Below are positions 53,512-63,422 of a DNA stretch of 64,000 bases, piece after piece (the stretch's first letter is position 1; every line of letters begins with the position of its first letter). Origin of the DNA: Sphingomonas phyllosphaerae FA2. GTDB taxonomy: Bacteria; Pseudomonadota; Alphaproteobacteria; Sphingomonadales; Sphingomonadaceae. The notes beneath the pieces are model-generated. The model had not been told where the DNA came from. It searched no databases and saw only the letters and a list, made by a program, of their open reading frames with translations. Location of the stretch: assembly GCF_000427645.1 (NCBI RefSeq), contig NZ_KE386571.1, forward strand, positions 3,474,737-3,538,736, read 5' to 3'. The position numbers and the translations under genes were made by a program.

Positions 53512-56500
53512 TTAAGGGCGCCGGTTCCCGGGAATGCGTGTGGGTGTATCTTCCGTTACTCCGATGCTAGCGAAGTAAGCATCAGCTTCTCGAAGCGCCT
53601 GTCTTGTTTCGGCATCTGAGCGACCAGCCGCCCGGAGAGCGCCGTAAGCGATCTGTCGTTCTGCCCCGTAAGTGCCACCCCCGGCCACACGTTGCGCCTG
53701 CGTAGCCTTGTAGTGAGCAGAACCTTCAAGTGTCGAGGGGCCTTCCAATTGGACCCCCGGAGCAAGCCTTGAGTCATATCCAGGTAAATCTCGAACCGCA
53801 GCATCTTGGATGACGTGGTGTGCATCTTTGAGGCCAAGCGATCGAAGGCTACCAACGGATTGAGTTATCGGTGCCGCGATCGCAGCGATCGGGGAATAGC
53901 TTATATTTGTCGCTGGTAGCCTCAAGGCGAGGGCGTTGGTGGACCCGGCAAAGGCCGAGACGCCGCCCGCGCGCGCGACGATCCCGCCGTCCATGCTGGC
54001 GATGCTCGCATCTCCCGTCCGCGCCACGAACTCACCGTTTCGGATCGACAGCGACGCGTCCCCGGCGCGAGCGCTGAAGCCGCCATCCGCCAGCGCCACG
54101 ATCCTGCCGCTCCCTGCCGTGACGTAGGTGCCGGCAGCCGATGTGCCCACGCTGTAGCCTTGGCCGCTCAAGCGAACGCCGCTCAGGCCGGCACCGATCT
54201 GAAGGCGATTGCCGCCGAGCGACAGGTTCACGCCCGGTATCGATCGGCGTAGCTCCTCCACCGGCCGGGTGATGCTCATGCTGATCTGGCTGACGAGGCG
54301 GTCGGCACCCCGCCACAAGTCCTGAAGACTGTCGACACCACGCTCGATGCGGTTCCAAATGCGGCTGAAGAAGCCCTCCTTCTCTCGTCTCGCAACCACG
54401 ACGATCTCGGGGTTCTGGACGTCGGAGGCTTGAACCGCCGTGGTCACGCCCGAGGCAAGACCGGAGAGGATGCCGCCGCTCCCCGTCAGGCGCGTTCCGG
54501 CCATCGCGGTTTGCGTAGGACGCTCGGGCTTGAGCGCGCCCGCCACGATGTCGCCGATGGTGTTCCCTATCACATCCGGCAATGCCGCGACGATGTTGTC
54601 GCCGAAGCTGGAGCCATCGATCAGGCTGCGTGTCGCTGCGCCTGCGATCGACGCGGCGGTGCCGGTCACCAGACGGCCTGCGGGCTCGGGCAGGTTGATG
54701 CGTTGCGACACACCCGCCACCACGCCGCCCACGACCCCGCCGACTGCGACACCCGCGAAGTCGAAGCGCGATTGCAGTCCGGTGACGACGGCGACCCCCT
54801 GCGTCAGCGCATTGCCCAGCGCCCCGCGGGCGACACCCTGCGCGAAGCTGACGCTGCCATCGGCACCGGAGAGTCCCGGTATCTTGCCTAAGCCTGCGCT
54901 CACGCCACCCGCCAGTGCGGCGAGCGCCACGCCCTTGAAGGAGAAGCGGTCCTGAAGCCCCGTGGCGAGGCCGACCACTTGGCTGGCGACCGAGCCCGCT
55001 GCTGCTGCAACCGCGCCCGTAGCGATCGCGCCGCCGATGCCACCGCCGAGCGCTCCACCCAGCGCGATCCCGACCCCGGCGGTCACGACCACCGCGACCA
55101 CCGCCAACAGGATCGCGCCGAGGATGCCGCACTTATTCTTCTTCTTGCGGACCTGCGGCTGGGGCTGTGTGGGGCTGGTCTCGTCGGGGATGATGTCGCC
55201 GACGACGGCATTGGGGTCGTAGGGGCGGAAGCTGGTGGCGGAGTTGGCGTTGCGCACCACGCCGCGCGGCAGGTTGAGGATATGGCCCTCGATCAGCTGC
55301 GTCTGCGTCGACAGGCCGTTGGCCTGCGCGATCTTGTACCACAACGTCTCGTCGCCATAGAGCCGCTGCGCGATGCTCTGCAACGTGTCGCCGTTGCGCA
55401 CGGTGTAGATGCCCCCGGCGCTGCCCTGGTCGTAGCTGGTGATCGGCTGGAAGTCCGAACCGAATTCGGCCGCCGCGGTGCCGGTGGTCGCGCCGTTGCG
55501 GAACGCGCCGGTGCCTTGCGTGGCGGTGCGGGTGGCGACCGACGTGGCATAGTCGGTCTCCAGCGTGCCGTTGTTGCTGACATGCCCCAGTTCGCGCCCG
55601 TCGAAGCGGAACCACAATTCGTGCGGGTCGCCGGTCGCGGGGCGGTTGTCGCTTTCGTCGCGGCGGATCACCTGACCCAGCGCATCGGCCTGATAGCTGA
55701 CGCTGCGCGGGCGCGCGTCGCTGATCTGCGCGGAGAACAGCACGCCCTGGCCGGTGTAGCTGATCTGGGTGAGGTTGCTGACCGAGCCGTTGACGTCGGG
55801 CTTGTAGGTGATCGTCGATTGCAGCGGGCCGTCGAAATATTCGTAGGTGAAGCTGGTCTGGCTGGTCGTCGTCGCCTGACCGTTGCGCGTGCCCGAGGTG
55901 GTGACCGTCACCGGCGCGCCCAGCGCATAGCCGGCGCCGGAGCCGTAATCGGTGATGGTGTTGGCGACGATCGTGTCGCTGCCCTGCCGCTGCGTCACGG
56001 TTTCGGAGAGCGCCTGGCCCTTCTCGTTGTAGGTGACGCTGCGGTCGTAGGCGACGCCGCTCGCGTCGCTGTCGATTTGGCGGGTGAGGCGGCCCGCGCC
56101 GTCATAGGCGAGGCTGGAGGTGCCGCCGCTCTGATAGGTGCCGTCGGCCGCGACGGTGCCGAACGCCACGCCCGACAGCTGCCCTTCGGGCAGGTAGCTG
56201 TAGCTCTCGCGCCGGGTGGTGCCCGCGACCGTCGTGGTGACGGTCGCGCGGCGCCCGGCGGCGTCATAGGTGACGTCGCTGCCGATCGCGCCGCGCTGGA
56301 TCGCGCCGTTCACCAGCGCGCCCTTGTTGGTGACGACGCGGTTCAGCGCATCGTAGCGGAACCACTGGTCCTGATAACCGCCCGCGACGAACGCGCCGTT
56401 GGGGTCGAGGTTGTTGTAGGTGACCTCTGCGCGGCGGATATTGCCGACCGCGTCGTAGAGATAGGCGATGCGGTTGGCGGGGTTTGCCTGCGCGCCGTCG

Positions 56501-59500
56501 CGGTCGACCGCATCGCTCCACGCGGTCATGCGGCGCATCGCGTCATAGCTGGCGGTGGCGTTCTGGAGCGTCTCGCTGGTGTCGACTGTCGTGCGGACGC
56601 CGTTCTGGAACTCCTCCTTCACCTTGTGGTGGCGGGTCAGCTCCGACGTCTTGAGCCCGCGCTTGTCGTAACCGTAGTCGGTGGTGAGGAAGTCGCTGCC
56701 GACGGTCGTGCCGTCGCCGCGCCCGACCGAGACGGTGCTGACCAGCCCGGTATTGGCATAGCTGTAGCGGGTCTGTTCGTCGGCGGTGGTGATCGCCTTG
56801 ATCCGCCCCGCCAAGTCGTAGCCGTAGCTGAAGACGTGGCTGCCCAAATCGGTGCGGGTGACGAGGTGCGCGAAGCTGTCGGTGGCCTCCACGATCGTGC
56901 GGCCGTTGGCATAGGTCGTGGTCTCGACCCAAGCACCGAACGCCCCCAGCCCGGTCGTGACGGCATTGGCGTCCCAGGTATAGGTGGTCGTGGTGCCATC
57001 GCCGCCGAAGCTGCTTGCCGCGATGACCCGCCCTTCTACGTCATACGACGTCCCTTCGACCGTTTGATAGCCGGAGTTGCTGTGCGAGACGCGCCGACCG
57101 AGCGCGTCATAGGCATAGCCATCGATCGATCCGTCGACGCTCGTCGACTGCACCAAGCGGCCCATCGCATCATAGGTCATCTTCTGCTGCTGTCCGAGCG
57201 CATCGGTGGTGATGCGCAGGTCGCCGAAGACGTCATAGGCGTTGCGGGTGACGCTGCCGTCCGGCCGCCATTCCGCGCTGACGAGCGGATCGCCTTTGCC
57301 GTAGCCGGTGCCCGCCTGAAGCGCGCGCGTGGTGGTCGCGCCATTGGCGTTCTGCGTCGCGACCAGCCGACCCGAGATGTCGTAGAACATCCGCTCGATG
57401 GGGTTGGTCTGGGTGGTGACGCCAGCTTCGCTCGTCACTCCGACGACGGGATGGGTGATGACGGTGCGCCGGCCCAGCGCATTATAGGTATAGCTGGTGA
57501 CGTTCCCGAGCGCGTCGGTGTCGGAAGCGATCTCGCCGAACGCATTGTAGGTGCGCGCGGTGGAGGCGCTGGTGTCGGCGCTGCCGCTGCGCGCGGGCAG
57601 GATCGTGGCGGTCGCCATCCCGCGCTTGTCGTAGGTGGTGAAGGTCGCGACCGTCTTGCCAATTCCGCCCAGGCCGATCGCCACCGCGCCCTGGTTGGTG
57701 GTGAGCGCGAGCGCCTGGTCGACGGTCAGCGTCGACAGGTCCGCGCCGTCGCTTTCGATCTTCAGCGTCTGGTTGCCGGCGGCGTCGTAGACGTAGACGC
57801 GCGTGACGCCGTCGTCGCTGTTGCTGCGCCAGATCCGCCCGGCGCCATCGTAATCGATCCGCTCCTGCACCACGCCGTTGACCGCGCGCGCGACCATGTC
57901 GCCGTGGACATTGTACTGGAACGTCGTGCTGCTGCCGATCGTGAACCAGCCGTTGTCCTGGGTATAGGTGCCGTAGCCTTGGTAGGTGAGCTGGCCGGCG
58001 GCGTCGTATTTGTAGGTATACGCCTCCTGTTCGCCGGATCGTGTGTAGCTCTCCCCGACCTTGCGACCGACCGCGTCGTAGAAATAGTTGCGCGTGGTGC
58101 CGCCAGCGTCTGTGCTCGACTGCAACCGCCCGCCCGCGCCGTAGACGTAGCTGGTGACGCGCGTACCCCCCTCGACGGTACGGACGAGGTCGCCGAGCCC
58201 GTCGTAGCGATAGTCGACGGTCGGGCGGACGGTGGTCGCAGTCTGGTCCGCGAACGGCGCGCGCGTCTCGCGGGTCAGGCGGCCGGCCGTGTCATAGGTA
58301 TAGTCGACGTAATCGCCGGTCGCCTCGGTCTTGCGCGTGACCTCGCCGAGCGCGTTGTAGCTGTAGCTGATCGTCGCGGTGGTCGTGACGGTCGCCAGCG
58401 CGCCGGTGGTCGGATTTACGGTGGAGGCCAAGACATTGCGGCGTGCCTCGGTCCGGCGCTGTCCCTTGCGATCGTAGGTGAAGGCGGACACGCGGTCGGC
58501 GGCGTCGTTCGCGGCGAGCGTGGGCACCGTCCCGACCGCGGGCGAGGACACGCGAGCGGCGGAGCGGCGTTCGAGCACCGCATTGCCCTCGGCATCGCGC
58601 GTCCAGGTGGTGAGGTAATTCTCCGCGTCGACCTCGGCGATCTTGCGCCCGGCACGGTCGTAATAGGAGAAGGTCTGGCCGCCATCGGGCGCGGCGGTGC
58701 GGACCACATTGCCGTTGGCGTCGTACTGCTGGGTAGTGACCAGGGACGTTACTGCGGAGGTATATTGGGTGCCGTTCCACGCTCCGGTGCGGATTCCGGT
58801 CGCAGTGGTGGTCGTCAGGCGGTTGAGCGTGTCGTAAGCGTAGCGGGTTTCGCGATAATCGCCGGTCGGTGCCGCGGGCGCGCCACTGCCGGGCGCGTTG
58901 AGCGTGACGGGTGTATCGAAGACGCGGGTGCGGATGCGGTTTCCGTTCGCGTCATAGGCGTGATAGGTCAGGACGCCGACATTGCTCGCGGTCGAGCCGA
59001 TGTAATTGCCCGTCGCGCCGTACGTCCGCAGCTCGGCGATCACGCGATCGAGCTTGTCGTAATAGAATTGGGTGCGCGCGCCGACCGCATCGGTGATCGA
59101 GGTGCGATTGCCCCGCGCGTCGTAGGTGTAGGTTTCGGTCGGTGTGACCGTCGTCGTCTGCCCCGGCAAGCCGACACCGACCGCGCTGCCGCTCTTGCTG
59201 ATCAGCCGGTCGCCGGAGTCATAGGCGTAGTTGGTGACGCGCTGTTCGGGCAGGCCGGCGGCTTCGGTGTCGCGGGTGCGATTGCCGCGCGCGTCGTAGC
59301 GATATTGATGCGCGTAATAGCCGGTGGCCGTCTGCTCGCCCGCGGCGTTGTAGACCGGCGCGATGACATATTCCGCCGTCAGCAGCCCACGACGATCGTA
59401 GACATAGTCGGTCCCGCCACCAAGCTTGTTCGTGAACTTCTGAACCTGACCGAAGGCGTTGTAGAGCGTCGTCTCGACGAAGCCCTCGGCATCGGTCGTC

Positions 59501-62500
59501 GTGGTGATGCGGCCGAGCTTGTCGTAGCCGAAGCTGGTGACCGCGTCGGCCGTGCTGGCGATCACGTTGAAGGCGGCGGCAGACGGCGTCTCGCCGGGCG
59601 CATATTGGCGCTCGATCGCCTTGTTCGCCCGGCGCGTGACCGTCGCGACCTCACCGAACGGATTGTAGGTGTAGTTCGTGACGTAGTTTTCTGGGTCCAG
59701 CGTGGCGACCAGCTGACCGTCGTTATTGTAGTTGCTGAAGGTCGGGTTGCCGCGCGCGTCGATGATCGCGGTCTGCTCGCCGAACGGATTGTAGAGATAC
59801 GAAACCAGGCCGCCGTTGGCGTCCGTGCGGCTTTGCAGCTGCCCACGACGGTCAAAGGCGTAAGTTGTGGTGCGGCCCAGCGGATCGGTTTCGGTCAGCA
59901 CGTCGCCGAAGGCGTTGTAGCTGGTCTGGCGCACGGTTTGCGCGCTGGTGCCGAGCGCGTCGGTGGTGGTGATGACCCGACCGGCGCCGTCATAGGCGAA
60001 CTGCGTGCGACGCTCGTCGCCCGAGCCCTGCGCGACGATGTCCTGTGCGATGGTGCCGTTGGCGTTGTAGACGAAGCTGTGGAAGATGCCGTTCGGATCG
60101 CGCCGCGCCAGCAGCCGGTCCATGACGTCATAGCCGTAAGTCGTCGTCGCCGCTGTGCCCGTCAGCGCTGCGGCCAGCGCCGATGCCGTGGTGGTGTCGG
60201 TGACCGTCACCGCGTTCGGGAAACGTGCGGTGGCGATCAGGCGTCCGGCGGCGTCGTAATCGTTGCGGGTGACGTAGCCCTCGGCGTCGACCGCGTAGCG
60301 AAGCTGACGTGCGTCCGAATAGTAATTGCGGCTGGTGCGGTCGCGCGTCGCGTTGACGTTGCTGGTCGCCCAGGTATCGAGTTCGGCATGGGTCGGGCGC
60401 CCGGAGGTCGGGCGTAGCGTGGCGAAGCGCGTCGTCGACACGACGTCGCCCATCGTGTCGTAGCGATATTGTACGACCGCACCGTCCGCTGCGATCGCGT
60501 ATCCGAGCCGACCCGCCGCGTCGTAGATCGCGAAACTGGTGCGATTGGCGCCGCTGTAGGTCAGGTTGGCGGTCGACAGCGCGGCGCGCACCGATGCCAG
60601 CGTGTAGCTGCCGAGCGTTGCGATCGCCCCGGCGTAGCTGATGGTCGAACGAACCTTGCCGTTGACGGTCCCACCGGGCCAGTTGGCATAGGTATATTCG
60701 ACGACATGGTTCAGCGGATCGATCTCGAACCGCAGGAAGCCTTGCCGGTCGTAGACGTAGCGCGTGGTGCGATCGGCGCTGCCCGGCGTGATCGTGGCGA
60801 CGATCTCGCCGAGCGTGCCGCTCGCGCGGACCGACTGACCGGCTGCCTGCGCGTAAGCGGTTTCGGCGATGCGGTTGCCGGCCGCATCGTAGGTCATGAC
60901 CTGCAGATAGCCGGCGCCGTCGAGCGAACCGATCAGGTTGCCGTCGGCATCGTAGAAGCTGCGCGTGACCCGATCTGCGGTCGTCTCGGTGGGAAGGACC
61001 TGAACGCTGGGCGGTGTGGTGCGCAGGGTTGCGAGCTGCGCCGCGGTCAATTGCGTCGCATAGTCGCGGACCATCACCAGCCGGTCGGATGCGTCATAGC
61101 TGTTGGCGACGACATTGCCGGCGCCGTCGATCGTCTCGGTCACCCGGCCCTTGGCGTCGTACACCTGCCAGGTCCACAGATCGGAGGTGCTGGCGGGGGG
61201 CCGGATGTCGGCGATGTCGGGGGAGAGGCTGACGTCCGCGATGGTGCCCAGCGCGGTTGCCGATAGCGTCGTGGCGTATTGGATCGTCGCGATCAGACGA
61301 TCCGCATTATCGTACCGATATTCGGTGATCTCGCCGAGTTCACCGACGTCGGCGACCTTCCGGCCGACCCGGTCATAGAGCATGAAGCTCTTGGTTCCGA
61401 GCGGACTGAACGTCACGCGCGGGCGGCCCAGTCGATCGTTGACGACGATCGTCTCCGCAGAGGGCATAAGGTCGCCCGCCTCACTGCTGGCGATCAGCTC
61501 ACCGGTCTTGCTGTAGGTCGAGGTGCGCACTAGACCGTTGGCAAGCGTGACGATCGTCTTGGTTGCCGCATCGTCGAAGAGGACATTCGTCGTGCCGCCG
61601 TTCACGTCGGTCGAGGCGACGAGCCGGCCGAGGCCGTCATAGACAAAGGTTTCAGTATTCTCGCCGGTCTGGGTGCGCGCCACCAGCCGCCCGGCCTGAT
61701 CGTAGCGATAGACGATCTCGCGATAATTCTCCGCATCCGACGGCACGCCCGGTGAGGTCGAGGCCGCATAGTCGAGCTGGCGGATGACGTTGCCGCGGAT
61801 GTCGTACTGATACACGGTTTGCTCGACCGAGGTCTGGTCGCTCAGCCCCTTGACCCAATTGGCCATGTCCACCTCGCTCGGCGCGGATGAGGTCGACAGA
61901 TTGGTCAGGTCGTAGAATTGATCGGTGTAGGTCAGCGCGACGCTGACGTTTCCGTACGTGTCGTAACGGCGCTCGGTCACACGGCCCGCGCCGCTGATCG
62001 CGAAGCGCTGCAACCCGGCGGCGTTGTAGACGTAACGGTCGGTGTGTGCTGCCCCCGGCGAGTTTGCGTCGGAGCTGATCCGTGTTTCGGTCAGCAGCCG
62101 GTTGCGTGCGTCGAAGGTGCGCGTGACGGTGACGCCGAGCCGGTCGACTTCCGAAATCGCGTTGCCGTTCGCATCGTACGTGAAGCTGGTGATGCGCCCC
62201 AGCGGATCGGTGACGCGTGTGACGTCGCCTCTGGCGTTATAGGTGAAGCTGGTGACCTGCGCGGCCGCGCCCGTGACGGCCGGCGGCGCGACGATCGATG
62301 CCAGCGTGCCGTCGGCGTTGTAGGTCATCCGCGTGACCTGTCCGAGCGCATCGGTGACAGTGCTCTCGCTCGATCCGATCGCGATCGTGGTGGTGCGGGT
62401 CACGCTGGCGCCGACCGTTTCGGTCACCGTCGAAACCTTGCCCGCGCTGTAACCGATGTCGAGCTGGCTGCCGTCCGACCCGGCGATCCGCGACAGCTTG

Positions 62501-63321
62501 CCGTCCGCGTAGGTGTAATCCACGCGATAGATCTTGCCGTCGGCGATGCTGTTGTCGTCCGGGGTGAGATCCCAGGTGGTCGACGTCAGATTGCCCGCAG
62601 AGTCGTAGCCATAGCGGGTGGTGTGCAGCTTGACCTGATTAGTGGCGGTATCGGTGAAGCGGACCGTCGTCGCCAGAAGCTTGAGCGGGCGTGCGGTATC
62701 GGCCGTGTCGTAGGTGAAGGTGATCGAGTCGCCGTTGTCGGCAGTGATCGACGTCAGCCGTGTCGCGACATTGGGGTCATAGGCGAAGGTGAGCGCATTG
62801 CCCGCGGCGTCGACACGCTTGTACAAGCGCTGGAACCCGTTCGCCTGATCCGGTCCGTAAAATTCGGTGGTCAGCGTCGCACCGTCGGTGAAGACATACG
62901 AGCCGTCGGCCTGTTTGCGCAGCGTGTCATAGGCGCCGGCACCATCGGTGGAGACGAATTTCGACCCGTCCCAATCGAAGGAGACGGTCGATCCATCCTG
63001 GCGACCCAGTGTCGCCGTGCCCCCGGTGGCGGTGACGCCGGTGATGTTGAGCCGCTGCTCGCCGGCACCCCAGAAGTTGTTGCCGGCAAGGTTCCCGTTG
63101 CCGCCCTGGCTGTTGTAGGTCCGGGTGACGTCGGCGTGAGGGCCACGCCCGACGAGCATGGCGTCCCTTTGGCGGACGACCAGATTGCCGTTCGCGGCGT
63201 TGGCGAACACCTGTAGCCCCGCCTGACCGAAGGCGCTGTTGCCGACCAGCCCCGCGTTGCCGAGGATTGTGCCCGAGCCACGTTCGAGACCGCGCTCCGC
63301 GCCCGTGAATACCGCCACCAT
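53512..63321 (-). CDS. Giant Rhs/YD-repeat polymorphic toxin with LysM domain
   Basis: This is a 3269-residue protein. Residues 1 to about 120 form a conserved start (VFTGAERGLERGSGTILG, MLVGRGPHADVTRTYNSQGG) without signal peptide or PAAR motif. About 120-2560 is an uninterrupted series of YD repeats (YDAAGR, YDALGR, YNAFGE patterns) that should form a hollow beta shell; the closing block is LWFRFDGRELGHVS. A LysM domain (YTVRNGDTLQSIAQRLYG) lies at about 2639-2685, and a basic KKKNKC followed by a hydrophobic glycine-zipper stretch at about 2725-2800. After a repetitive linker rich in GDAS/ARAG motifs, the last 137 residues form a distinct tip: LKDAHHVIQDAAVRDLPGYD, GPSTLEGSAHYKATQAQR, GGTYGAERQIAYGALRAAG. 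The paired His3168-His3169 suggest an HNH-like nuclease, not proven. The DNA of the tip (below about 53925) is less GC-rich than the rest. Confidence 0.9.
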   Translation of the reverse strand: MVAVFTGAERGLERGSGTILGNAGLVGNSAFGQAGLQVFANAANGNLVVRQRDAMLVGRGPHADVTRTYNSQGGNGNLAGNNFWGAGEQRLNITGVTATGGTATLGRQDGSTVSFDWDGSKFVSTDGAGAYDTLRKQADGSYVFTDGATLTTEFYGPDQANGFQRLYKRVDAAGNALTFAYDPNVATRLTSITADNGDSITFTYDTADTARPLKLLATTVRFTDTATNQVKLHTTRYGYDSAGNLTSTTWDLTPDDNSIADGKIYRVDYTYADGKLSRIAGSDGSQLDIGYSAGKVSTVTETVGASVTRTTTIAIGSSESTVTDALGQVTRMTYNADGTLASIVAPPAVTGAAAQVTSFTYNARGDVTRVTDPLGRITSFTYDANGNAISEVDRLGVTVTRTFDARNRLLTETRISSDANSPGAAHTDRYVYNAAGLQRFAISGAGRVTERRYDTYGNVSVALTYTDQFYDLTNLSTSSAPSEVDMANWVKGLSDQTSVEQTVYQYDIRGNVIRQLDYAASTSPGVPSDAENYREIVYRYDQAGRLVARTQTGENTETFVYDGLGRLVASTDVNGGTTNVLFDDAATKTIVTLANGLVRTSTYSKTGELIASSEAGDLMPSAETIVVNDRLGRPRVTFSPLGTKSFMLYDRVGRKVADVGELGEITEYRYDNADRLIATIQYATTLSATALGTIADVSLSPDIADIRPPASTSDLWTWQVYDAKGRVTETIDGAGNVVANSYDASDRLVMVRDYATQLTAAQLATLRTTPPSVQVLPTETTADRVTRSFYDADGNLIGSLDGAGYLQVMTYDAAGNRIAETAYAQAAGQSVRASGTLGEIVATITPGSADRTTRYVYDRQGFLRFEIDPLNHVVEYTYANWPGGTVNGKVRSTISYAGAIATLGSYTLASVRAALSTANLTYSGANRTSFAIYDAAGRLGYAIAADGAVVQYRYDTMGDVVSTTRFATLRPTSGRPTHAELDTWATSNVNATRDRTSRNYYSDARQLRYAVDAEGYVTRNDYDAAGRLIATARFPNAVTVTDTTTASALAAALTGTAATTTYGYDVMDRLLARRDPNGIFHSFVYNANGTIAQDIVAQGSGDERRTQFAYDGAGRVITTTDALGTSAQTVRQTSYNAFGDVLTETDPLGRTTTYAFDRRGQLQSRTDANGGLVSYLYNPFGEQTAIIDARGNPTFSNYNNDGQLVATLDPENYVTNYTYNPFGEVATVTRRANKAIERQYAPGETPSAAAFNVIASTADAVTSFGYDKLGRITTTTDAEGFVETTLYNAFGQVQKFTNKLGGGTDYVYDRRGLLTAEYVIAPVYNAAGEQTATGYYAHQYRYDARGNRTRDTEAAGLPEQRVTNYAYDSGDRLISKSGSAVGVGLPGQTTTVTPTETYTYDARGNRTSITDAVGARTQFYYDKLDRVIAELRTYGATGNYIGSTASNVGVLTYHAYDANGNRIRTRVFDTPVTLNAPGSGAPAAPTGDYRETRYAYDTLNRLTTTTATGIRTGAWNGTQYTSAVTSLVTTQQYDANGNVVRTAAPDGGQTFSYYDRAGRKIAEVDAENYLTTWTRDAEGNAVLERRSAARVSSPAVGTVPTLAANDAADRVSAFTYDRKGQRRTEARRNVLASTVNPTTGALATVTTTATISYSYNALGEVTRKTEATGDYVDYTYDTAGRLTRETRAPFADQTATTVRPTVDYRYDGLGDLVRTVEGGTRVTSYVYGAGGRLQSSTDAGGTTRNYFYDAVGRKVGESYTRSGEQEAYTYKYDAAGQLTYQGYGTYTQDNGWFTIGSSTTFQYNVHGDMVARAVNGVVQERIDYDGAGRIWRSNSDDGVTRVYVYDAAGNQTLKIESDGADLSTLTVDQALALTTNQGAVAIGLGGIGKTVATFTTYDKRGMATATILPARSGSADTSASTARTYNAFGEIASDTDALGNVTSYTYNALGRRTVITHPVVGVTSEAGVTTQTNPIERMFYDISGRLVATQNANGATTTRALQAGTGYGKGDPLVSAEWRPDGSVTRNAYDVFGDLRITTDALGQQQKMTYDAMGRLVQSTSVDGSIDGYAYDALGRRVSHSNSGYQTVEGTSYDVEGRVIAASSFGGDGTTTTYTWDANAVTTGLGAFGAWVETTTYANGRTIVEATDSFAHLVTRTDLGSHVFSYGYDLAGRIKAITTADEQTRYSYANTGLVSTVSVGRGDGTTVGSDFLTTDYGYDKRGLKTSELTRHHKVKEEFQNGVRTTVDTSETLQNATASYDAMRRMTAWSDAVDRDGAQANPANRIAYLYDAVGNIRRAEVTYNNLDPNGAFVAGGYQDQWFRYDALNRVVTNKGALVNGAIQRGAIGSDVTYDAAGRRATVTTTVAGTTRRESYSYLPEGQLSGVAFGTVAADGTYQSGGTSSLAYDGAGRLTRQIDSDASGVAYDRSVTYNEKGQALSETVTQRQGSDTIVANTITDYGSGAGYALGAPVTVTTSGTRNGQATTTSQTSFTYEYFDGPLQSTITYKPDVNGSVSNLTQISYTGQGVLFSAQISDARPRSVSYQADALGQVIRRDESDNRPATGDPHELWFRFDGRELGHVSNNGTLETDYATSVATRTATQGTGAFRNGATTGTAAAEFGSDFQPITSYDQGSAGGIYTVRNGDTLQSIAQRLYGDETLWYKIAQANGLSTQTQLIEGHILNLPRGVVRNANSATSFRPYDPNAVVGDIIPDETSPTQPQPQVRKKKNKCGILGAILLAVVAVVVTAGVGIALGGALGGGIGGAIATGAVAAAAGSVASQVVGLATGLQDRFSFKGVALAALAGGVSAGLGKIPGLSGADGSVSFAQGVARGALGNALTQGVAVVTGLQSRFDFAGVAVGGVVGGVVAGVSQRINLPEPAGRLVTGTAASIAGAATRSLIDGSSFGDNIVAALPDVIGNTIGDIVAGALKPERPTQTAMAGTRLTGSGGILSGLASGVTTAVQASDVQNPEIVVVARREKEGFFSRIWNRIERGVDSLQDLWRGADRLVSQISMSITRPVEELRRSIPGVNLSLGGNRLQIGAGLSGVRLSGQGYSVGTSAAGTYVTAGSGRIVALADGGFSARAGDASLSIRNGEFVARTGDASIASMDGGIVARAGGVSAFAGSTNALALRLPATNISYSPIAAIAAPITQSVGSLRSLGLKDAHHVIQDAAVRDLPGYDSRLAPGVQLEGPSTLEGSAHYKATQAQRVAGGGTYGAERQIAYGALRAAGRSDAETRQALREADAYFASIGVTEDTPTRIPGNRRP

Positions 63322-63422
63322 CGAATTGCCCCTTCGAGTGTCCGGCGAATGCCGTTGTCGAGGGGCTTGTCGGGAGGATCGGGCCGGAGTTTAGGTGAAT
63401 TTGCGCGGGCGACCGCGGGCGG

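Noticed and set aside
54979..60417. 1812-codon open frame on the plus strand inside the Rhs gene
   Set aside because: It is antisense to the YD repeats. The GC-rich third positions and repetitive codons of the Rhs gene keep the opposite frame open; the translation is a monotonous A/V/G/D/R mix with no domain.
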